A stretch of DNA of 37,525 nucleotides from Isoptericola halalbus (lineage in GTDB: Bacteria; Actinomycetota; Actinomycetes; Actinomycetales; Cellulomonadaceae). The position numbers and the translations under genes are program-made. The stretch spans positions 1-37,525 of the forward strand of contig VJZX01000029.1 of assembly GCA_009663185.1 (NCBI GenBank). The letters are read 5' to 3'. Below, one piece after another: positions 26,922-35,890 of the stretch. Each line of letters opens with the position of its first letter. Positions within the stretch are counted from its first letter, which is position 1. The notes beneath the pieces were generated by a model that was not told where the DNA came from, did no database searches, and worked only from the letters and a program-made list of their open reading frames with translations.

Positions 26922-27398
26922 TCACAGTGTCCGGCCGGTCGGCGGCTCGGGGGCCTCGCCGTGGGCACGGACGAGCTCGAGCAGCCGGCGCGCCTCGGTC
27001 ATGCCACGTTCGCCGTCGGACCGCTGGATGCCCATCACGGCGAGCGTGCCGCCGTCGGCCAGGTCGAGCTTGACCCACGGGTCGTTGCCACTGAAGCGCA
27101 CGGCCACGATCTCGGGCCACGCGAGCCGCCGCGAATAGATGACGTTCCGCACGACCAACCCCTCCGGGCTCGGGGTGGCATGAACGCCGGCGACGCGCCA
27201 CAGCAGCCATGCGGAGAGGATCGCGAACGCGACGAAGGACGCCCGGTTCGCGGGGTGAGCCCCGATCGGCCCGCGCGCGGTCATCCCGACGAACAGCGAA
27301 CCACCGACCGCGATCCCGCCGACCACCCACGCCGCAACCCGGCCCCAGAGCGGACGGAACGTGCGGTACCTGTCGTGATCCGTGCGCCCCGCGCTCAT
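26922..27398 (-). CDS. PH domain-containing membrane protein
   Basis: A 158-residue protein with two membrane helices (about 20-40 and 53-70, VAAWVVGGIAVGGSLFVGM and ASFVAFAILSAWLLWRVAG), then a bacterial PH (bPH) domain: VHATPSPEGLVVRNVIYSRR, LAWPEIVAVRFS and WVKLDLADGGTLAVMGIQRSDG. The role is unknown. No Shine-Dalgarno is apparent before ATG 27398. It lies 70 bases after hisG on the same strand; a hisE-hisG-PH order is frequent in Actinobacteria. Confidence 0.88.
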   Translation of the reverse strand: MSAGRTDHDRYRTFRPLWGRVAAWVVGGIAVGGSLFVGMTARGPIGAHPANRASFVAFAILSAWLLWRVAGVHATPSPEGLVVRNVIYSRRLAWPEIVAVRFSGNDPWVKLDLADGGTLAVMGIQRSDGERGMTEARRLLELVRAHGEAPEPPTGRTL

Positions 27399-27468
27399 GC
27401 GGGCAACGCTGCCACCGTTCGGGCCGCCACGAAACCACGACGCTCGGCCGCGCCCCGGCCGCGTGCCG

Positions 27469-28317
27469 TCAGAGGCGGCACGCGTGGATCGAGGTCACGA
27501 GGATGCCGCGCGCCCCGACCTCGTACAGCACGTCCATGACCCGGTTGGTCTCGGAGCGACGCACCATCGCTCGCACGGCCGCCCACTCCCGATCGTGCAG
27601 CGGTGACACCGTGGGCGACTCGAAGCCGGGCGTCACCGCGACGGCCTTGTCGACGAGCTCGACAGGCACGTCGTAGTCCATGAGCACGTACTCGCGGGCA
27701 GTAATCACACCCTGCAGACGGCGGGTCAGCACGTCGAGCCCGGCGGGCTCCGACTCCCCCGAACGGCGGATCAGCACCGCCTCCGAGCGCAGGATCGGGT
27801 CGCCGAAGACCTCGAGGCCCGCCGCCCGCAGCGTGGTTCCGGTCTCCACCACGTCGGCGATGACGTCGGCGACGCCCAGGCGCACCGAGCTCTCCACGGC
27901 GCCGTCGAGGTGCACGATCGCGGCGGGCTTGACGCCGAGACGCAACAGGTGGTCGGCCACGAGCGTGGTGTACGAGGACGCGACGCGCTTGCCCTCGATC
28001 TGCGGGACCTCGGTCACGGTGCCGGCGGGCGCGGCGAAGCGGAATGTCGATCCGGCGAAGCCGAGCGGCAGGTGCTCGACGGCGTCCGCGCCCGAGTCGA
28101 GCAGCAGGTCACGGCCGGTCATGCCGACGTCGACCGTGCCGGAGCCGACGTAGACGGCGACGTCGCGCGGGCGCAGGAAGAAGAACTCAGCCCCGTTGTC
28201 GGGGTCGGCGAGCACGAGCTCGCGGGTGTCGCGGCGCTGGCGGTAGCCCGCCTCGCGCAGCATGTCGGTGGCGGGCGTGGAGAGCGAGCCCTTGTTCGGG
28301 ACGGCAATGCGGAGCAC
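27469..28317 (-). CDS. hisG: ATP phosphoribosyltransferase (long form)
   Basis: A 282-residue enzyme for the first step of histidine synthesis (PRPP + ATP to phosphoribosyl-ATP). [24 protein letters not shown] opens the periplasmic-binding-like catalytic domains. [15 protein letters not shown] and the PRPP loop [17 protein letters not shown] (about 156-172) are clear. The last 75 residues ([27 protein letters not shown]...) are the regulatory domain of the long, histidine-inhibited form, so no HisZ is needed. GTG 28317 has GAGG 7 bases upstream. It follows hisE by 98 bases. Confidence 0.97.
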   Translation of the reverse strand: MLRIAVPNKGSLSTPATDMLREAGYRQRRDTRELVLADPDNGAEFFFLRPRDVAVYVGSGTVDVGMTGRDLLLDSGADAVEHLPLGFAGSTFRFAAPAGTVTEVPQIEGKRVASSYTTLVADHLLRLGVKPAAIVHLDGAVESSVRLGVADVIADVVETGTTLRAAGLEVFGDPILRSEAVLIRRSGESEPAGLDVLTRRLQGVITAREYVLMDYDVPVELVDKAVAVTPGFESPTVSPLHDREWAAVRAMVRRSETNRVMDVLYEVGARGILVTSIHACRL

Positions 28318-28415
28318 AGGGAACCTCGTTCGGTCAGGACGTGTGGTGGACGACGGCGGAGCGCGCGCGATGGGCGTGGAGCCTCGGTCTCGAGGCGGTC
28401 ACCACGACCAGGCGC

Positions 28416-28679
28416 TCACAGATGCGTGTACACGTCCTCCAGGGTGAGCCCCTTGGCCACCATGAGCACCTGCAGGTGGTACAGGAGCTGAGAGATCTCC
28501 TCGGCTGCGGCCTCGTCGGACTGGTACTCGGCGGCCATCCAGACCTCGGCCGCCTCCTCGACGATCTTCTTGCCGATCGCATGTACGCCGGCGTCCAGCT
28601 GAGCCACGGTCCCCGACCCTGCGGGACGGGTCACCGCCTTCTCGGACAGCTCGGTGAACAGGGACTCGAAGGTCTTCAC
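28416..28679 (-). CDS. hisE: Phosphoribosyl-ATP pyrophosphatase
   Basis: An 87-residue all-helical MazG-fold enzyme for the second histidine step (PR-ATP to PR-AMP). The core [18 protein letters not shown] and [13 protein letters not shown] carry the Mg-binding acidic residues; the C-terminal [11 protein letters not shown] is typical of actinobacterial HisE. Normal length. It lies upstream of hisG in the same direction. Confidence 0.96.
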   Translation of the reverse strand: MKTFESLFTELSEKAVTRPAGSGTVAQLDAGVHAIGKKIVEEAAEVWMAAEYQSDEAAAEEISQLLYHLQVLMVAKGLTLEDVYTHL

Positions 28680-28772
28680 GCACCCCAGAGTAGACGGCGG
28701 ACCCCTCCCCTCGAGGCTTGGTTCCGGTCCCCGGGACGGACGTCACAGGTGGATCTTCGTGCTTGGCACACT

Positions 28773-28778
28773 ATTTTA
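28773..28778 (-). promoter_or_regulatory. Candidate -10 element of the hisE-hisG transcript
   Basis: On the minus strand GATAAAATAG gives a TAAAAT hexamer, unusual AT-richness for this DNA, about 95 bases before the hisE ATG. A -35 is not clear, so confidence is low. Confidence 0.4.
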
Positions 28779-28806
28779 TCGCTGGGACTGAGGGCCAGGC
28801 CGAGAG

Positions 28807-28834
28807 GCCAGCCCCCTGTCGCCAGCCCCCTGTC
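28807..28834. repeat. 14-bp tandem duplication
   Basis: GCCAGCCCCCTGTC occurs twice in direct succession just past the lipoprotein pseudogene stop and upstream of the hisE promoter candidate. It looks like a recent slippage duplication; no function is evident. Confidence 0.8.
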
Positions 28835-28842
28835 GGCAGGCG

Positions 28843-29366
28843 TCAGGACCCGGGATGTCTCATGGGCCACCGCTTCGGAAGGCCCCCGTCCGGCGCCGGG
28901 GCCATCACCCCGTCGAAGGGCGTCACGGTTCGCAGCCCGTGCTCTGCGTCGTCGTGCAGGATCACGACGACGGTCTTGTCGGTGTCGAGCGGATCGCCGC
29001 CCGGGTACTCCTGGCCGCTGCCGGAGCACGTATCCGGCGTCGAGATGACCGTGACCCGCTCCCCCGGCTCGACGCCCTCGCCGACGAGCACCGCCTCGAC
29101 GTCGACCTCCCACAGCGCTGCCTCGACGCCCCAGATCCGCTGCGTCCCCGCCGACCCCGTGACCGTCCGCGGACCGCGAGGTTGTCCCGTGCCGCCTCGG
29201 CGGGTGTCTCATGACGTATCCAGTCGACGCACGCCACGACGTCTTCGCCACCACCGCCCTCGGACCTGCCGGGCAGGGTCTCCTCCTCCGCGCCCACCGC
29301 GGCACAGGCGCTCAGCAGCAGGGACGTACCGATCGCCGCAGCCCCGACGGCCCATCCACGCCTCAT
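28843..29366 (-). pseudogene. Putative lipoprotein, one-base frameshift
   Basis: The N-terminal frame from ATG 29366 has a lipoprotein signal (MRRGWAVGAAAIGTSLLLSAC, lipobox LSAC) and VACVDWIRHETPAEAARDNLAV. It then loses sense. The C-terminal frame supplies TVTGSAGTQRIWGVEAALWEV, VEPGERVTVIST, and TVVVILHDDAEHGL, ending WPMRHPGS. Adding one base near 29166-29172 joins them as AVRG-TVTG, a 174-residue product. GTG 29375 is an alternative start; GGAAGG lies 8 bases before the ATG. The family is not recognised. Either a recent pseudogene or a base-calling error. Confidence 0.75.
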
Positions 29367-29446
29367 CGCACTCACCTTCCATCGGACCGAACGGCTCCTA
29401 CCCGGAGAGTGTGGCGGCGGGGCCCCCCTTGCGTCGTCGCGGGTCG

Positions 29447-30109
29447 TCAGTGCGCGTGCTTGGCCGCGAGATCGCGCAGCGCCGCGATCTCGGCGGGGAT
29501 GCTCTGGGCTCCGTACACGGCCGAGCCCGCGACGAAGACGTTCGCACCGGCGTCGGCGGCGCGCTCGATCGTCTCTCGCGAGATCCCGCCGTCGACCTGG
29601 ATCCAGACGTCGAGGCCGGACTCGCTCACAGCCTTCCGCGCGCGGCGGATCTTGGGCAGGGTCCCCTCGATGAACGACTGGCCGCCGAAGCCGGGCTCGA
29701 CCGTCATGACGAGGATCATGTCGATCTCGGCGAGCAGGTCGAGGAACGGCTCGACCGGCGTGGCTGGCCGAAGGGCGACGCCGGCCCGGGCCCCGAGGCG
29801 GCGCAGCTCGCGCGCGAGCCGCACGGGCGCCGTCGCGGCCTCGGCGTGGAACGTCACCGACGCGGCGCCTGCCTCGGCGTACGCGGGCGCCCAGCGGTCG
29901 GGCTCGTCGATCATGAGGTGCGCGTCGAGCGGGACGGGTGACACCTTGGCGAGACGCTCGAAGACAGGCAGCCCGAGCGTCAGGTTCGGCACGAAGTGGT
30001 TGTCCATCACGTCGACGTGTGCGAAGTCGGCGGTCGCGATCGCCTGCAGGTCACGCTCGAGGTTGACGAAGTCGGCCGACAGGATGCTCGGGTTGATCAG
30101 GGCTGCCAT
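29447..30109 (-). CDS. rpe: Ribulose-phosphate 3-epimerase
   Basis: A 220-residue TIM-barrel enzyme of the pentose phosphate pathway (ribulose-5-P to xylulose-5-P). [10 protein letters not shown] opens the barrel. The metal ligands are His31 and Asp33 ([12 protein letters not shown]), His64 (LDAHLMI) and Asp173 (QVDGGI); [10 protein letters not shown] and GSAVYG form the phosphate site. Length is typical. It belongs to the priA-fmt-rsmB-rpe neighbourhood, from which it is separated by the HipBA/DUF3592/DUF1761 block. Confidence 0.97.
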   Translation of the reverse strand: MAALINPSILSADFVNLERDLQAIATADFAHVDVMDNHFVPNLTLGLPVFERLAKVSPVPLDAHLMIDEPDRWAPAYAEAGAASVTFHAEAATAPVRLARELRRLGARAGVALRPATPVEPFLDLLAEIDMILVMTVEPGFGGQSFIEGTLPKIRRARKAVSESGLDVWIQVDGGISRETIERAADAGANVFVAGSAVYGAQSIPAEIAALRDLAAKHAH

Positions 30110-30167
30110 GATGCCCAGCGTAGGGCCCGATCACCGTCGTCACGTGTGAACGTCAAGGAGCAGCCGC

Positions 30168-30587
30168 ATGGTTCCCGAGATCAACTACTGGGCCGTCATC
30201 GTCGCCACGCTCTCCACCATGGTGGTGGGCGCTGTCTGGTACACGCCGAGGGTGTTCGGCAACGCCTGGATGCGGCTCGCGAAGGTCGAGCCCGGCGGCA
30301 ACGCCGCGGGGCCCCTGGTCCTCACGCTGGTGGTGAGCTTCCTGTCGGCGTGGGTGCTGGCGGGTGCCGCGTACATCGCGTGGCAGTTCTACGGCGGCAG
30401 CTTCCTGTGGAGCTCGGTCGCGACGGCGCTGTTCCTGTGGGTCGGGTTCACGGCCGCGCGGTTCGTCACGCACGACGCGTTCGAGCGCCGGCCCGCCGCC
30501 CTCACGGTGATGAACGTCGCGCACGAGCTCGTGACGTTCGCCGTCATGGGGCTCATCATCGGCGCGTGGACGCCCGCGGGAGTCTGA
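30168..30587 (+). CDS. DUF1761 family membrane protein
   Basis: A 139-residue protein with four hydrophobic helices (about 8-25, 47-70, 80-95 and 115-135). The opening INYWAVIVATLSTMVVGAVWYTPRVFGNAWMRL is diagnostic of DUF1761. Function is unknown. ATG 30168 follows AAGGAG at a 7-base gap. It is divergent from rpe and its stop is one base from the hipA stop on the other strand. Confidence 0.9.
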   Translation: MVPEINYWAVIVATLSTMVVGAVWYTPRVFGNAWMRLAKVEPGGNAAGPLVLTLVVSFLSAWVLAGAAYIAWQFYGGSFLWSSVATALFLWVGFTAARFVTHDAFERRPAALTVMNVAHELVTFAVMGLIIGAWTPAGV

Positions 30588-30588
30588 G

Positions 30589-31875
30589 TCAGGCTTCCGG
30601 CACACTGTTGCGAAGGGCGTCAGTCCGCTCGGTGACGACGCTCCAGGCGTCCGGCCCGACGCCGGGGTGGGCGTCGCGCTCGACCTCGCCGATGGCTGTC
30701 CGCAGCCCGTCGAGCGTCTGCGCGACGACGCGTCGCGCCCGCCGCCGCGGCAGCCCCCACGACGCCCCCTCCTCCACGAGGTGACCGGCCGTGATCCGGT
30801 CCATCGCCCGCTCCCCTGCGACGTCCATGGCGAAGATGCGCGACGCGTGCGCGTGGTGCAGGTGCATCGAGACGTCGTAGGCCGGTGCGAGCGAGACCGT
30901 GCCGTCCGCCCGCCGCAGCAGCGAGATGTTCTTGGCGTGCGCGTCGGTGTTTCCGACCGCGAGGTTGAGCACCGTGAGCGCGAGCAGCGAGTCGGGGCGC
31001 GCGCCGTCGTCGCGCAGCACCTGGGCGATGCGCGCGAGGGACGGCAGGGCGCGGCCGTGCTGGAACTTGCGCTCGGGGTCACGCGTGTTGAGACCGAGCG
31101 CCTGCGCCGCATCCTCCTGGTGCACGCGGCGCTGACCGCCAGGGGCGTCGAGGTCGGGGACGCGGTCGTAGCGCGAGACGACGATGCACCGCATCCCGTC
31201 GAACTCCGCGACGTGCGCGTCGATCGTCGTCAGCCCGACGCGGCGCGCAAGGTCGAGCGCGGCCGCCTCGGTGTCCGTGAGGTCTGCGGTGGGTGACCCG
31301 GCGTCGCGCGCGACCTTGAGGATGTGCGTTGTCGGCTGGTCGGGTGATGCCCGGAGCCAGCCCGCGCCGTCGTGCACGAGGCCGATCTTGGGCTCCATGC
31401 CGGGCAACGAGCTCGTCAGGTGCTGGCTGCGGCCGTGGCCGCCGGCACGGGCCAGGCTCTCCCGCAGGAGCAGGGCGACGTCGGCGTCGTCGAGGCGCAC
31501 GGCGCGACTGCCGTTCGGTCGGGGCGCCGCGCCCACCGGAACGAACAGGAGAGCACCGACGGTGTCGCCGCCGTATGCGAGGAAGAAGCCGACCGGGTCC
31601 TCCGGGTCGACGCCCGCCTCCATGGCCATGTGGTCGCGGATACGCCCCTCGGGCATGAGACCGTCGAGCCAGGCCGTGACGCGTGCGGGCGGCGAGGGCT
31701 CCTCGGCGTCCATCGGAAGCAGGTGCGAGAGGATCCGTGAGCCGTACCCCCAGCGCGTGATCGCCGCCGGGTCCCACTCGAGCTCGACCCGCCGCGTGCC
31801 GCGCAGGCTGTCGCGCGAGACGAACCGGGCGACACGGCTGCCGTAGAGCCAGGCGTCGATCTCAGCGGTCGCCAC
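30589..31875 (-). CDS. hipA: HipA-like serine/threonine kinase toxin
   Basis: A 428-residue toxin kinase. In E. coli HipA phosphorylates glutamyl-tRNA synthetase and induces dormancy. Motifs: N-terminal couple_hipA region (about 1-115), Ser156 in SLPGMEPK at the loop autophosphorylated in E. coli, ATP-binding Lys187 (HILKVA), catalytic GNTDAHAKN with Asp311, Lys315 and Asn316, and the metal Asp334 in APAYDV. All key residues are present, so it is probably active. The GTG at 31875 overlaps the antitoxin gene by 14 bases. The target here is unknown. Confidence 0.95.
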   Translation of the reverse strand: MATAEIDAWLYGSRVARFVSRDSLRGTRRVELEWDPAAITRWGYGSRILSHLLPMDAEEPSPPARVTAWLDGLMPEGRIRDHMAMEAGVDPEDPVGFFLAYGGDTVGALLFVPVGAAPRPNGSRAVRLDDADVALLLRESLARAGGHGRSQHLTSSLPGMEPKIGLVHDGAGWLRASPDQPTTHILKVARDAGSPTADLTDTEAAALDLARRVGLTTIDAHVAEFDGMRCIVVSRYDRVPDLDAPGGQRRVHQEDAAQALGLNTRDPERKFQHGRALPSLARIAQVLRDDGARPDSLLALTVLNLAVGNTDAHAKNISLLRRADGTVSLAPAYDVSMHLHHAHASRIFAMDVAGERAMDRITAGHLVEEGASWGLPRRRARRVVAQTLDGLRTAIGEVERDAHPGVGPDAWSVVTERTDALRNSVPEA

Positions 31876-32110
31876 CGGTCCCCCGCTCCTGAAGCCGCAC
31901 GTCGATACCGAGCTCGTCGAACATCTCGAACAGGCGCGTGATGTAGAGGTTCCCCGCCCCCGCCTCGACCTCGGACACGTACTGCCGGGTCAGACCGAGC
32001 TCGTCCGCGAGCGCCGCCTGGCTGAGGCCGCGGCGCCGGCGTGCCTGCTGGACGAAGCGTCCGATGTCGCGCGAGCCGCGGGCGAGCGTCCAGCGCTGGG
32101 TGTCGGCCAT
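31862..32110 (-). CDS. hipB: HipB-like antitoxin, XRE-family DNA-binding protein
   Basis: An 82-residue protein with an XRE HTH at about 15-65: IGRFVQQARRRRGLSQAALADELGLTRQYVSEVEAGAGNL. The C-terminal tail VRLQERGTGGDR probably contacts HipA. ATG 32110 has GAGGGGA 5 bases upstream. It precedes and overlaps hipA, the normal order. The operator array immediately upstream is a likely autoregulatory site. Confidence 0.95.
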   Translation of the reverse strand: MADTQRWTLARGSRDIGRFVQQARRRRGLSQAALADELGLTRQYVSEVEAGAGNLYITRLFEMFDELGIDVRLQERGTGGDR

Positions 32111-32128
32111 GGTGTCCCCTCGAGTGTC

Positions 32129-32196
32129 AGGATTTCCTCACGCTACCTGTGCGCGTCAGGTTATCCTGGCACTCCCCAGGCGCGCAAGGATTTCCT
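32129..32196. promoter_or_regulatory. Three-box operator array, 29-bp period, upstream of hipBA
   Basis: Three 10-bp boxes of the form AGGnnnTCCT start at 32129 (AGGATTTCCT), 32158 (AGGTTATCCT) and 32187 (AGGATTTCCT), exactly 29 bp apart. Boxes 2 and 3 are both followed by GGCA, and boxes 1 and 2 both preceded by GTC. The array fills the space between hipB (start 32110) and the divergent DUF3592-like gene (start 32256). E. coli HipB also binds several spaced dyads upstream of its operon, so these are likely HipB sites. Confidence 0.75.
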
Positions 32197-32255
32197 GGCA
32201 TCAAGGTGAGCGAGGCAGTGCACTACTGTCTGCGCCGTGGCCTGAGGGAGGAGGA

Positions 32256-33305
32256 GTGGTGGCACGTCTGCGCACGTCAGGGCCGCATGGCGGTGGGAGT
32301 TCGGCGGCGGGGATCGCCGTAACGGCCCGACAATTCTGGGAACGACGCGCGGATCATCTTCGAGTTCTATCGATCGCCCGGATCCTTGGTGCGCTGGGCG
32401 CCCTGCTCGCTTTCGCGGCACCGCTCTGCTGGGTGTCGGCCGAGTACGTCCGGACGCACGTGGTCGTGATGGCGCGCGGCGTGGAGACGACGGGCGTCGT
32501 GGTCGACCGGACCGTCTATCGTCGGGCGCCCGACGAGCTGGTCGTGCGGACGCTGGACGACCTCTCGGTCACCACCACGCTCTCGCACTGGCCACCGGGG
32601 ACGACGGTCGGCAGCCAGATCGACATCGCCTACGACCCGAGGAACCCCGGTCGGGTGGTGGCGCTGGACGCCCCACCGGTCGACCTTCTCGTCGCCGGGT
32701 TCGCGCTCGCCGACCTCGGAGTGCTCGCTCTGCTCGTGATCCTGCTTCCCCCGTCGGTGCGGGTGCTGGCCGAGCGTGCGCGGAAACCTCGGCACACCCG
32801 GACCGGGCGGGCGCAGGCCGTCGCGGTCCGGGCTGTCGGTGGCGCGTGGCGGGCGGTCGGCCGCACGGCGCGCGAGATGGGCGCCGGCAAGGCGGTGCTC
32901 GCTCTCGTCGGCGGTCCGGTCATGTTCTTCGCCCTCGGATCGGCCGCCCTTGTCTGGGACGCGCAGCGGCTAGCGGCACTGGAGGACCGCGGAGTGGCGG
33001 GCACCGCGGTGGTGACCGGCAGCGAGTGGGACGACGGCGTAGGCGTGTCCCTGCTGGTGCGGGTGGAGGACGAAGGGCCGGCGACGATCCGGAACTGGTC
33101 GGGCGTGCCGCGCAAGGGCGACGTCATCGACGTGGTCTACGACGCACAGAACCATCGGAACATCGTCCAGGCGGGGGTGCACCCATGGAACCGGGATGAC
33201 TGGGGCCTGGCCGCGGTCGCTGTCGGAGGCGGCGTCGCGACCGCGTTCGTGACGCCGGCCGCGGTGGCGGGCCTGGTCCGCAGGGACCGGCCGCGCCGCG
33301 GCTGA
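32256..33305 (+). CDS. Membrane protein with two DUF3592-like modules
   Basis: A 349-residue protein with four predicted membrane helices (about 38-61, 141-164, 211-234 and 316-340). Between helices 1-2 and 3-4 lie two similar extracytoplasmic modules: TTGVVVDRTVYRRAPDELVV...GSQIDIAYDPRNPGRVV and AGTAVVTGSEWDDGVGVSLLV...GDVIDVVYDAQNHRNIV. The V.D.YDP.NP pattern is that of DUF3592. The protein is thus an internal duplication. GTG 32256 follows GGGAGG at a 4-base gap; GTG 32259 is equally possible. The function is unknown. It is divergent from hipB, sharing the operator region. Confidence 0.8.
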   Translation: MVARLRTSGPHGGGSSAAGIAVTARQFWERRADHLRVLSIARILGALGALLAFAAPLCWVSAEYVRTHVVVMARGVETTGVVVDRTVYRRAPDELVVRTLDDLSVTTTLSHWPPGTTVGSQIDIAYDPRNPGRVVALDAPPVDLLVAGFALADLGVLALLVILLPPSVRVLAERARKPRHTRTGRAQAVAVRAVGGAWRAVGRTAREMGAGKAVLALVGGPVMFFALGSAALVWDAQRLAALEDRGVAGTAVVTGSEWDDGVGVSLLVRVEDEGPATIRNWSGVPRKGDVIDVVYDAQNHRNIVQAGVHPWNRDDWGLAAVAVGGGVATAFVTPAAVAGLVRRDRPRRG

Positions 33306-33318
33306 CCCCGCCCGCGGA

Positions 33319-34836
33319 TCAGCGTGTGCGGCGCAGGAGCGTCAGGTGCATCGCGTCGGTGCCGTGCACGTGCGGCCACAGCTGCACGTCCAGGCCGCCG
33401 GCACCGCCGTCGGGCGTCCCGAGGTCGATCTCGGCGCCCGGCACGAGCACGGACCACAGGACACCGCGGGCGTCGATCCGCTCGACGTCGTCGCGGCGGC
33501 GCAGCACGTCGTCGACGACGAGGCGCGTCTCGGCCAGGTGCGGCGAGCACGTCACGTAGGCGACCACTCCCCCAGGCCGGACGGCGTCGATGGCCGAGCC
33601 GAGCAGCTCGCGCTGCAGGGTGGCCAGGACACCGAGGTCTGCCGGGGTGCGGCGCCAGCGCGACTCGGGCCGACGACGCAGCGCCCCCAGACCGGTGCAC
33701 GGCGCGTCCACGAGCACGCGGTCGTAGGCGCCGGGTTCCTCGGCGCCCACCTCGCGACCGTCGCCGGTCCGCAGGGACTCCACGATCCCCTGGGGTACGG
33801 CCCGCAGCGCCCGCTCGACGAGCCGCGCCCGATGGGGCTGGACCTCGTTGGCCACGAGCGTGGCCCCGCGTCCGCCCGCGAGCGCCGCGAGGAGCGCGGC
33901 CTTGCCGCCGGGTCCGGCGCACAGGTCGAGCCAGCGCGCGTCGGGTCCGTCGAGGGGGGCGGCGGCGAGGGCGAGGGTGACGAGCTGGGAGCCCTCGTCC
34001 TGGACGCCGGCGCGGCCGTCGGCGACGGCGGGCAGTGCGGCGGGGTCGCTGCCGCCGGCGAGCACGAGGGCCGTGGGAGCCCAGCGTCCGGGCTCGAGGC
34101 GGACGTCCTCGGGCGCGCCGGCGATGACGTCGTCGGGCTCGGCGATGCCTGGCCGGGCGACCAGGGTGACGCGTGGCGAGGCGTTGTCGGCGTCGAGCAG
34201 GTCGGCGGTCTCGTCCGGGGACCGCCCGTTCCCGGCGAGCGCCTCGCGCAGCGCGCGGGTGACCCACAGGGGATGCGACCCGGTGGTGGCGAGAGCGGTG
34301 ACGGCGTCGGGCGCCTCGCTGCGCAGGCGCTTGAGCCAGTCGTCGAGCGAGGTGCGGTCCACGGCGCGCAGGACGGCGTTGACCATCTGTGCGGGTCCGG
34401 CGCCGACGCGGTCGCGGGCGAGGGCCACGGTCTCGGACACGGCGGCGTGGGAGGGCACGCGCATGCCGAGGAGCTGGTGTGCGCCCAGGCGCAGCACGTC
34501 GAGCACCTCGGCATCGAGCTGGTCGAGCGGCCGGGTGACGCAGAGGGCGAGGATGGCGTCGTACCGGCCGCGCAGCCGCAGGGTGCCGTACGCGAGCTCG
34601 GTCGCGAAGGCGGCATCGCGGCCGGCGATGTGTCGCTCGCGCAGCAGGGGCGGCAGGACGAGGTTGGCGTAGGCGTCGGAGCCGTCGACCTGCCGCAGCA
34701 CGTCGTACGCGGCGGTGCGCGCGGGGTCGGTGCGACGGCGGCGCTGCGACGGGGCCTGGGCGGTGCGGTGCCGCTGGCCGCTGCTGCGGGCGGCTCCGCG
34801 CTGGCGGCCGCGGGGGTCGCGACGCTCGTCGCTCAC
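33319..34836 (-). CDS. rsmB: 16S rRNA (cytosine-C5)-methyltransferase RsmB/Fmu family
   Basis: A 505-residue enzyme of the NOL1/NOP2/Sun family that methylates C967 of 16S rRNA. Residues 1-40 are a basic tail. A NusB-like domain lies at about 38-180 ([24 protein letters not shown]). The SAM site is [13 protein letters not shown] (304-316). The two catalytic cysteines are Cys380 (DAPCTG) and Cys430 (VTCSPH), with ending [13 protein letters not shown]. The GTG at 34836 overlaps the fmt stop by GTGA, so it is coupled to fmt, the usual order. Confidence 0.95.
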   Translation of the reverse strand: MSDERRDPRGRQRGAARSSGQRHRTAQAPSQRRRRTDPARTAAYDVLRQVDGSDAYANLVLPPLLRERHIAGRDAAFATELAYGTLRLRGRYDAILALCVTRPLDQLDAEVLDVLRLGAHQLLGMRVPSHAAVSETVALARDRVGAGPAQMVNAVLRAVDRTSLDDWLKRLRSEAPDAVTALATTGSHPLWVTRALREALAGNGRSPDETADLLDADNASPRVTLVARPGIAEPDDVIAGAPEDVRLEPGRWAPTALVLAGGSDPAALPAVADGRAGVQDEGSQLVTLALAAAPLDGPDARWLDLCAGPGGKAALLAALAGGRGATLVANEVQPHRARLVERALRAVPQGIVESLRTGDGREVGAEEPGAYDRVLVDAPCTGLGALRRRPESRWRRTPADLGVLATLQRELLGSAIDAVRPGGVVAYVTCSPHLAETRLVVDDVLRRRDDVERIDARGVLWSVLVPGAEIDLGTPDGGAGGLDVQLWPHVHGTDAMHLTLLRRTR

Positions 34837-35807
34837 CGCGTCGCCCCGAGCACGACGCCGGTGGGAGCGTCGGTGGCGGCGTCGAACAGGCCGCGCGCGC
34901 CGCGGGCCCAGTCGGCGGCGGGCATGGGCTTCTTGCCGACGGGCTGGACGTGGCCGAGCTGGACGGCGTGGGTGGCGGTGCCGACGAGCACGTCCTTCTT
35001 GCCGGCGCGGACCTGCCCCGGGGCGAGGTCCTCGACGTCGGGCCGCAGGCTGACGGGGCCGAGGCCGAGGCGAGCGCCGGGTTCGCCGTCGTGGCCGGGC
35101 AGGGTGGTCCACGCGCCGGGTTCGGGGGTGCAGCCGCGGATGCGCCGGTCGACGGCGTACGCGGGGGTGTCCCAGCGCACGTGGGCGTCGTGGGTGGTGA
35201 TCTTGGGCGCGATCGACACGCCGTCGGCGGGCTGGGGCTGGGGACGGAGGACGCCGTCCTCGAGCGCGTCGAGGGTGGCGACGAGCAGGTCGGCGCCGCT
35301 GACGGACAGGCGCTGCAGCAGGTCGCCGGCGGTGTCGGTGGGCCGGATGGTCTCGGTCGTGGTGCCCAGCACGGGGCCGGTGTCCATGCCCGCGTCGAGC
35401 AGGAAGGTGGTGGCGCCGGTGACCTCGTCGCCGGCCATGATGGCGCGCTGCACTGGGGCCGCGCCGCGCCAGGCGGGCAGGACGGAGAAGTGCAGGTTGA
35501 TCCAGCCGAGGCGCGGGACGGCGAGGAGCTCGGGCCGCAGGAGGTGTCCGTAGGCGACGACGGGGGCGGCGTCGACGTCGAGGTCGCGCAGGCGTGCGAC
35601 GAACTCTTCGCCGCGTGGGACGTCGGTCAGGACGGGGATCCCGGCATCCTCGGCGGCGACCTTCACCGGGCTGGGGACGAGCCGACGCCCGCGGCCGGCG
35701 GGGGCGTCGGCGCGCGTGAGGACCGCGACGACCTCGTGGCGGGATCCGAGGAGCGCCTTCAGCGACGGGACGGCGGGTTCGGGGGTTCCGGCGAAGAGGA
35801 GGCGCAC
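34833..35807 (-). CDS. fmt: Methionyl-tRNA formyltransferase
   Basis: A 324-residue enzyme that formylates initiator Met-t[19 protein letters not shown] opens the Rossmann domain. The catalytic residues are Asn104 and His106 ([13 protein letters not shown]) and Asp142 (DAGMDTGPV). The C-terminal domain (from about 205) includes [27 protein letters not shown]. The GTG at 35807 has little Shine-Dalgarno. In this family the gene follows priA; here a HAD gene and a convergent GNAT gene lie between. Confidence 0.96.
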   Translation of the reverse strand: MRLLFAGTPEPAVPSLKALLGSRHEVVAVLTRADAPAGRGRRLVPSPVKVAAEDAGIPVLTDVPRGEEFVARLRDLDVDAAPVVAYGHLLRPELLAVPRLGWINLHFSVLPAWRGAAPVQRAIMAGDEVTGATTFLLDAGMDTGPVLGTTTETIRPTDTAGDLLQRLSVSGADLLVATLDALEDGVLRPQPQPADGVSIAPKITTHDAHVRWDTPAYAVDRRIRGCTPEPGAWTTLPGHDGEPGARLGLGPVSLRPDVEDLAPGQVRAGKKDVLVGTATHAVQLGHVQPVGKKPMPAADWARGARGLFDAATDAPTGVVLGATR

Positions 35808-35890
35808 CGGGCAAGTCTAGGCCGCGTGCCTGGGCGACTCGGGCCGATTTGCGCTGGGCCGGTCGGGAACGCTGCCCGTACCGTCGCGCC

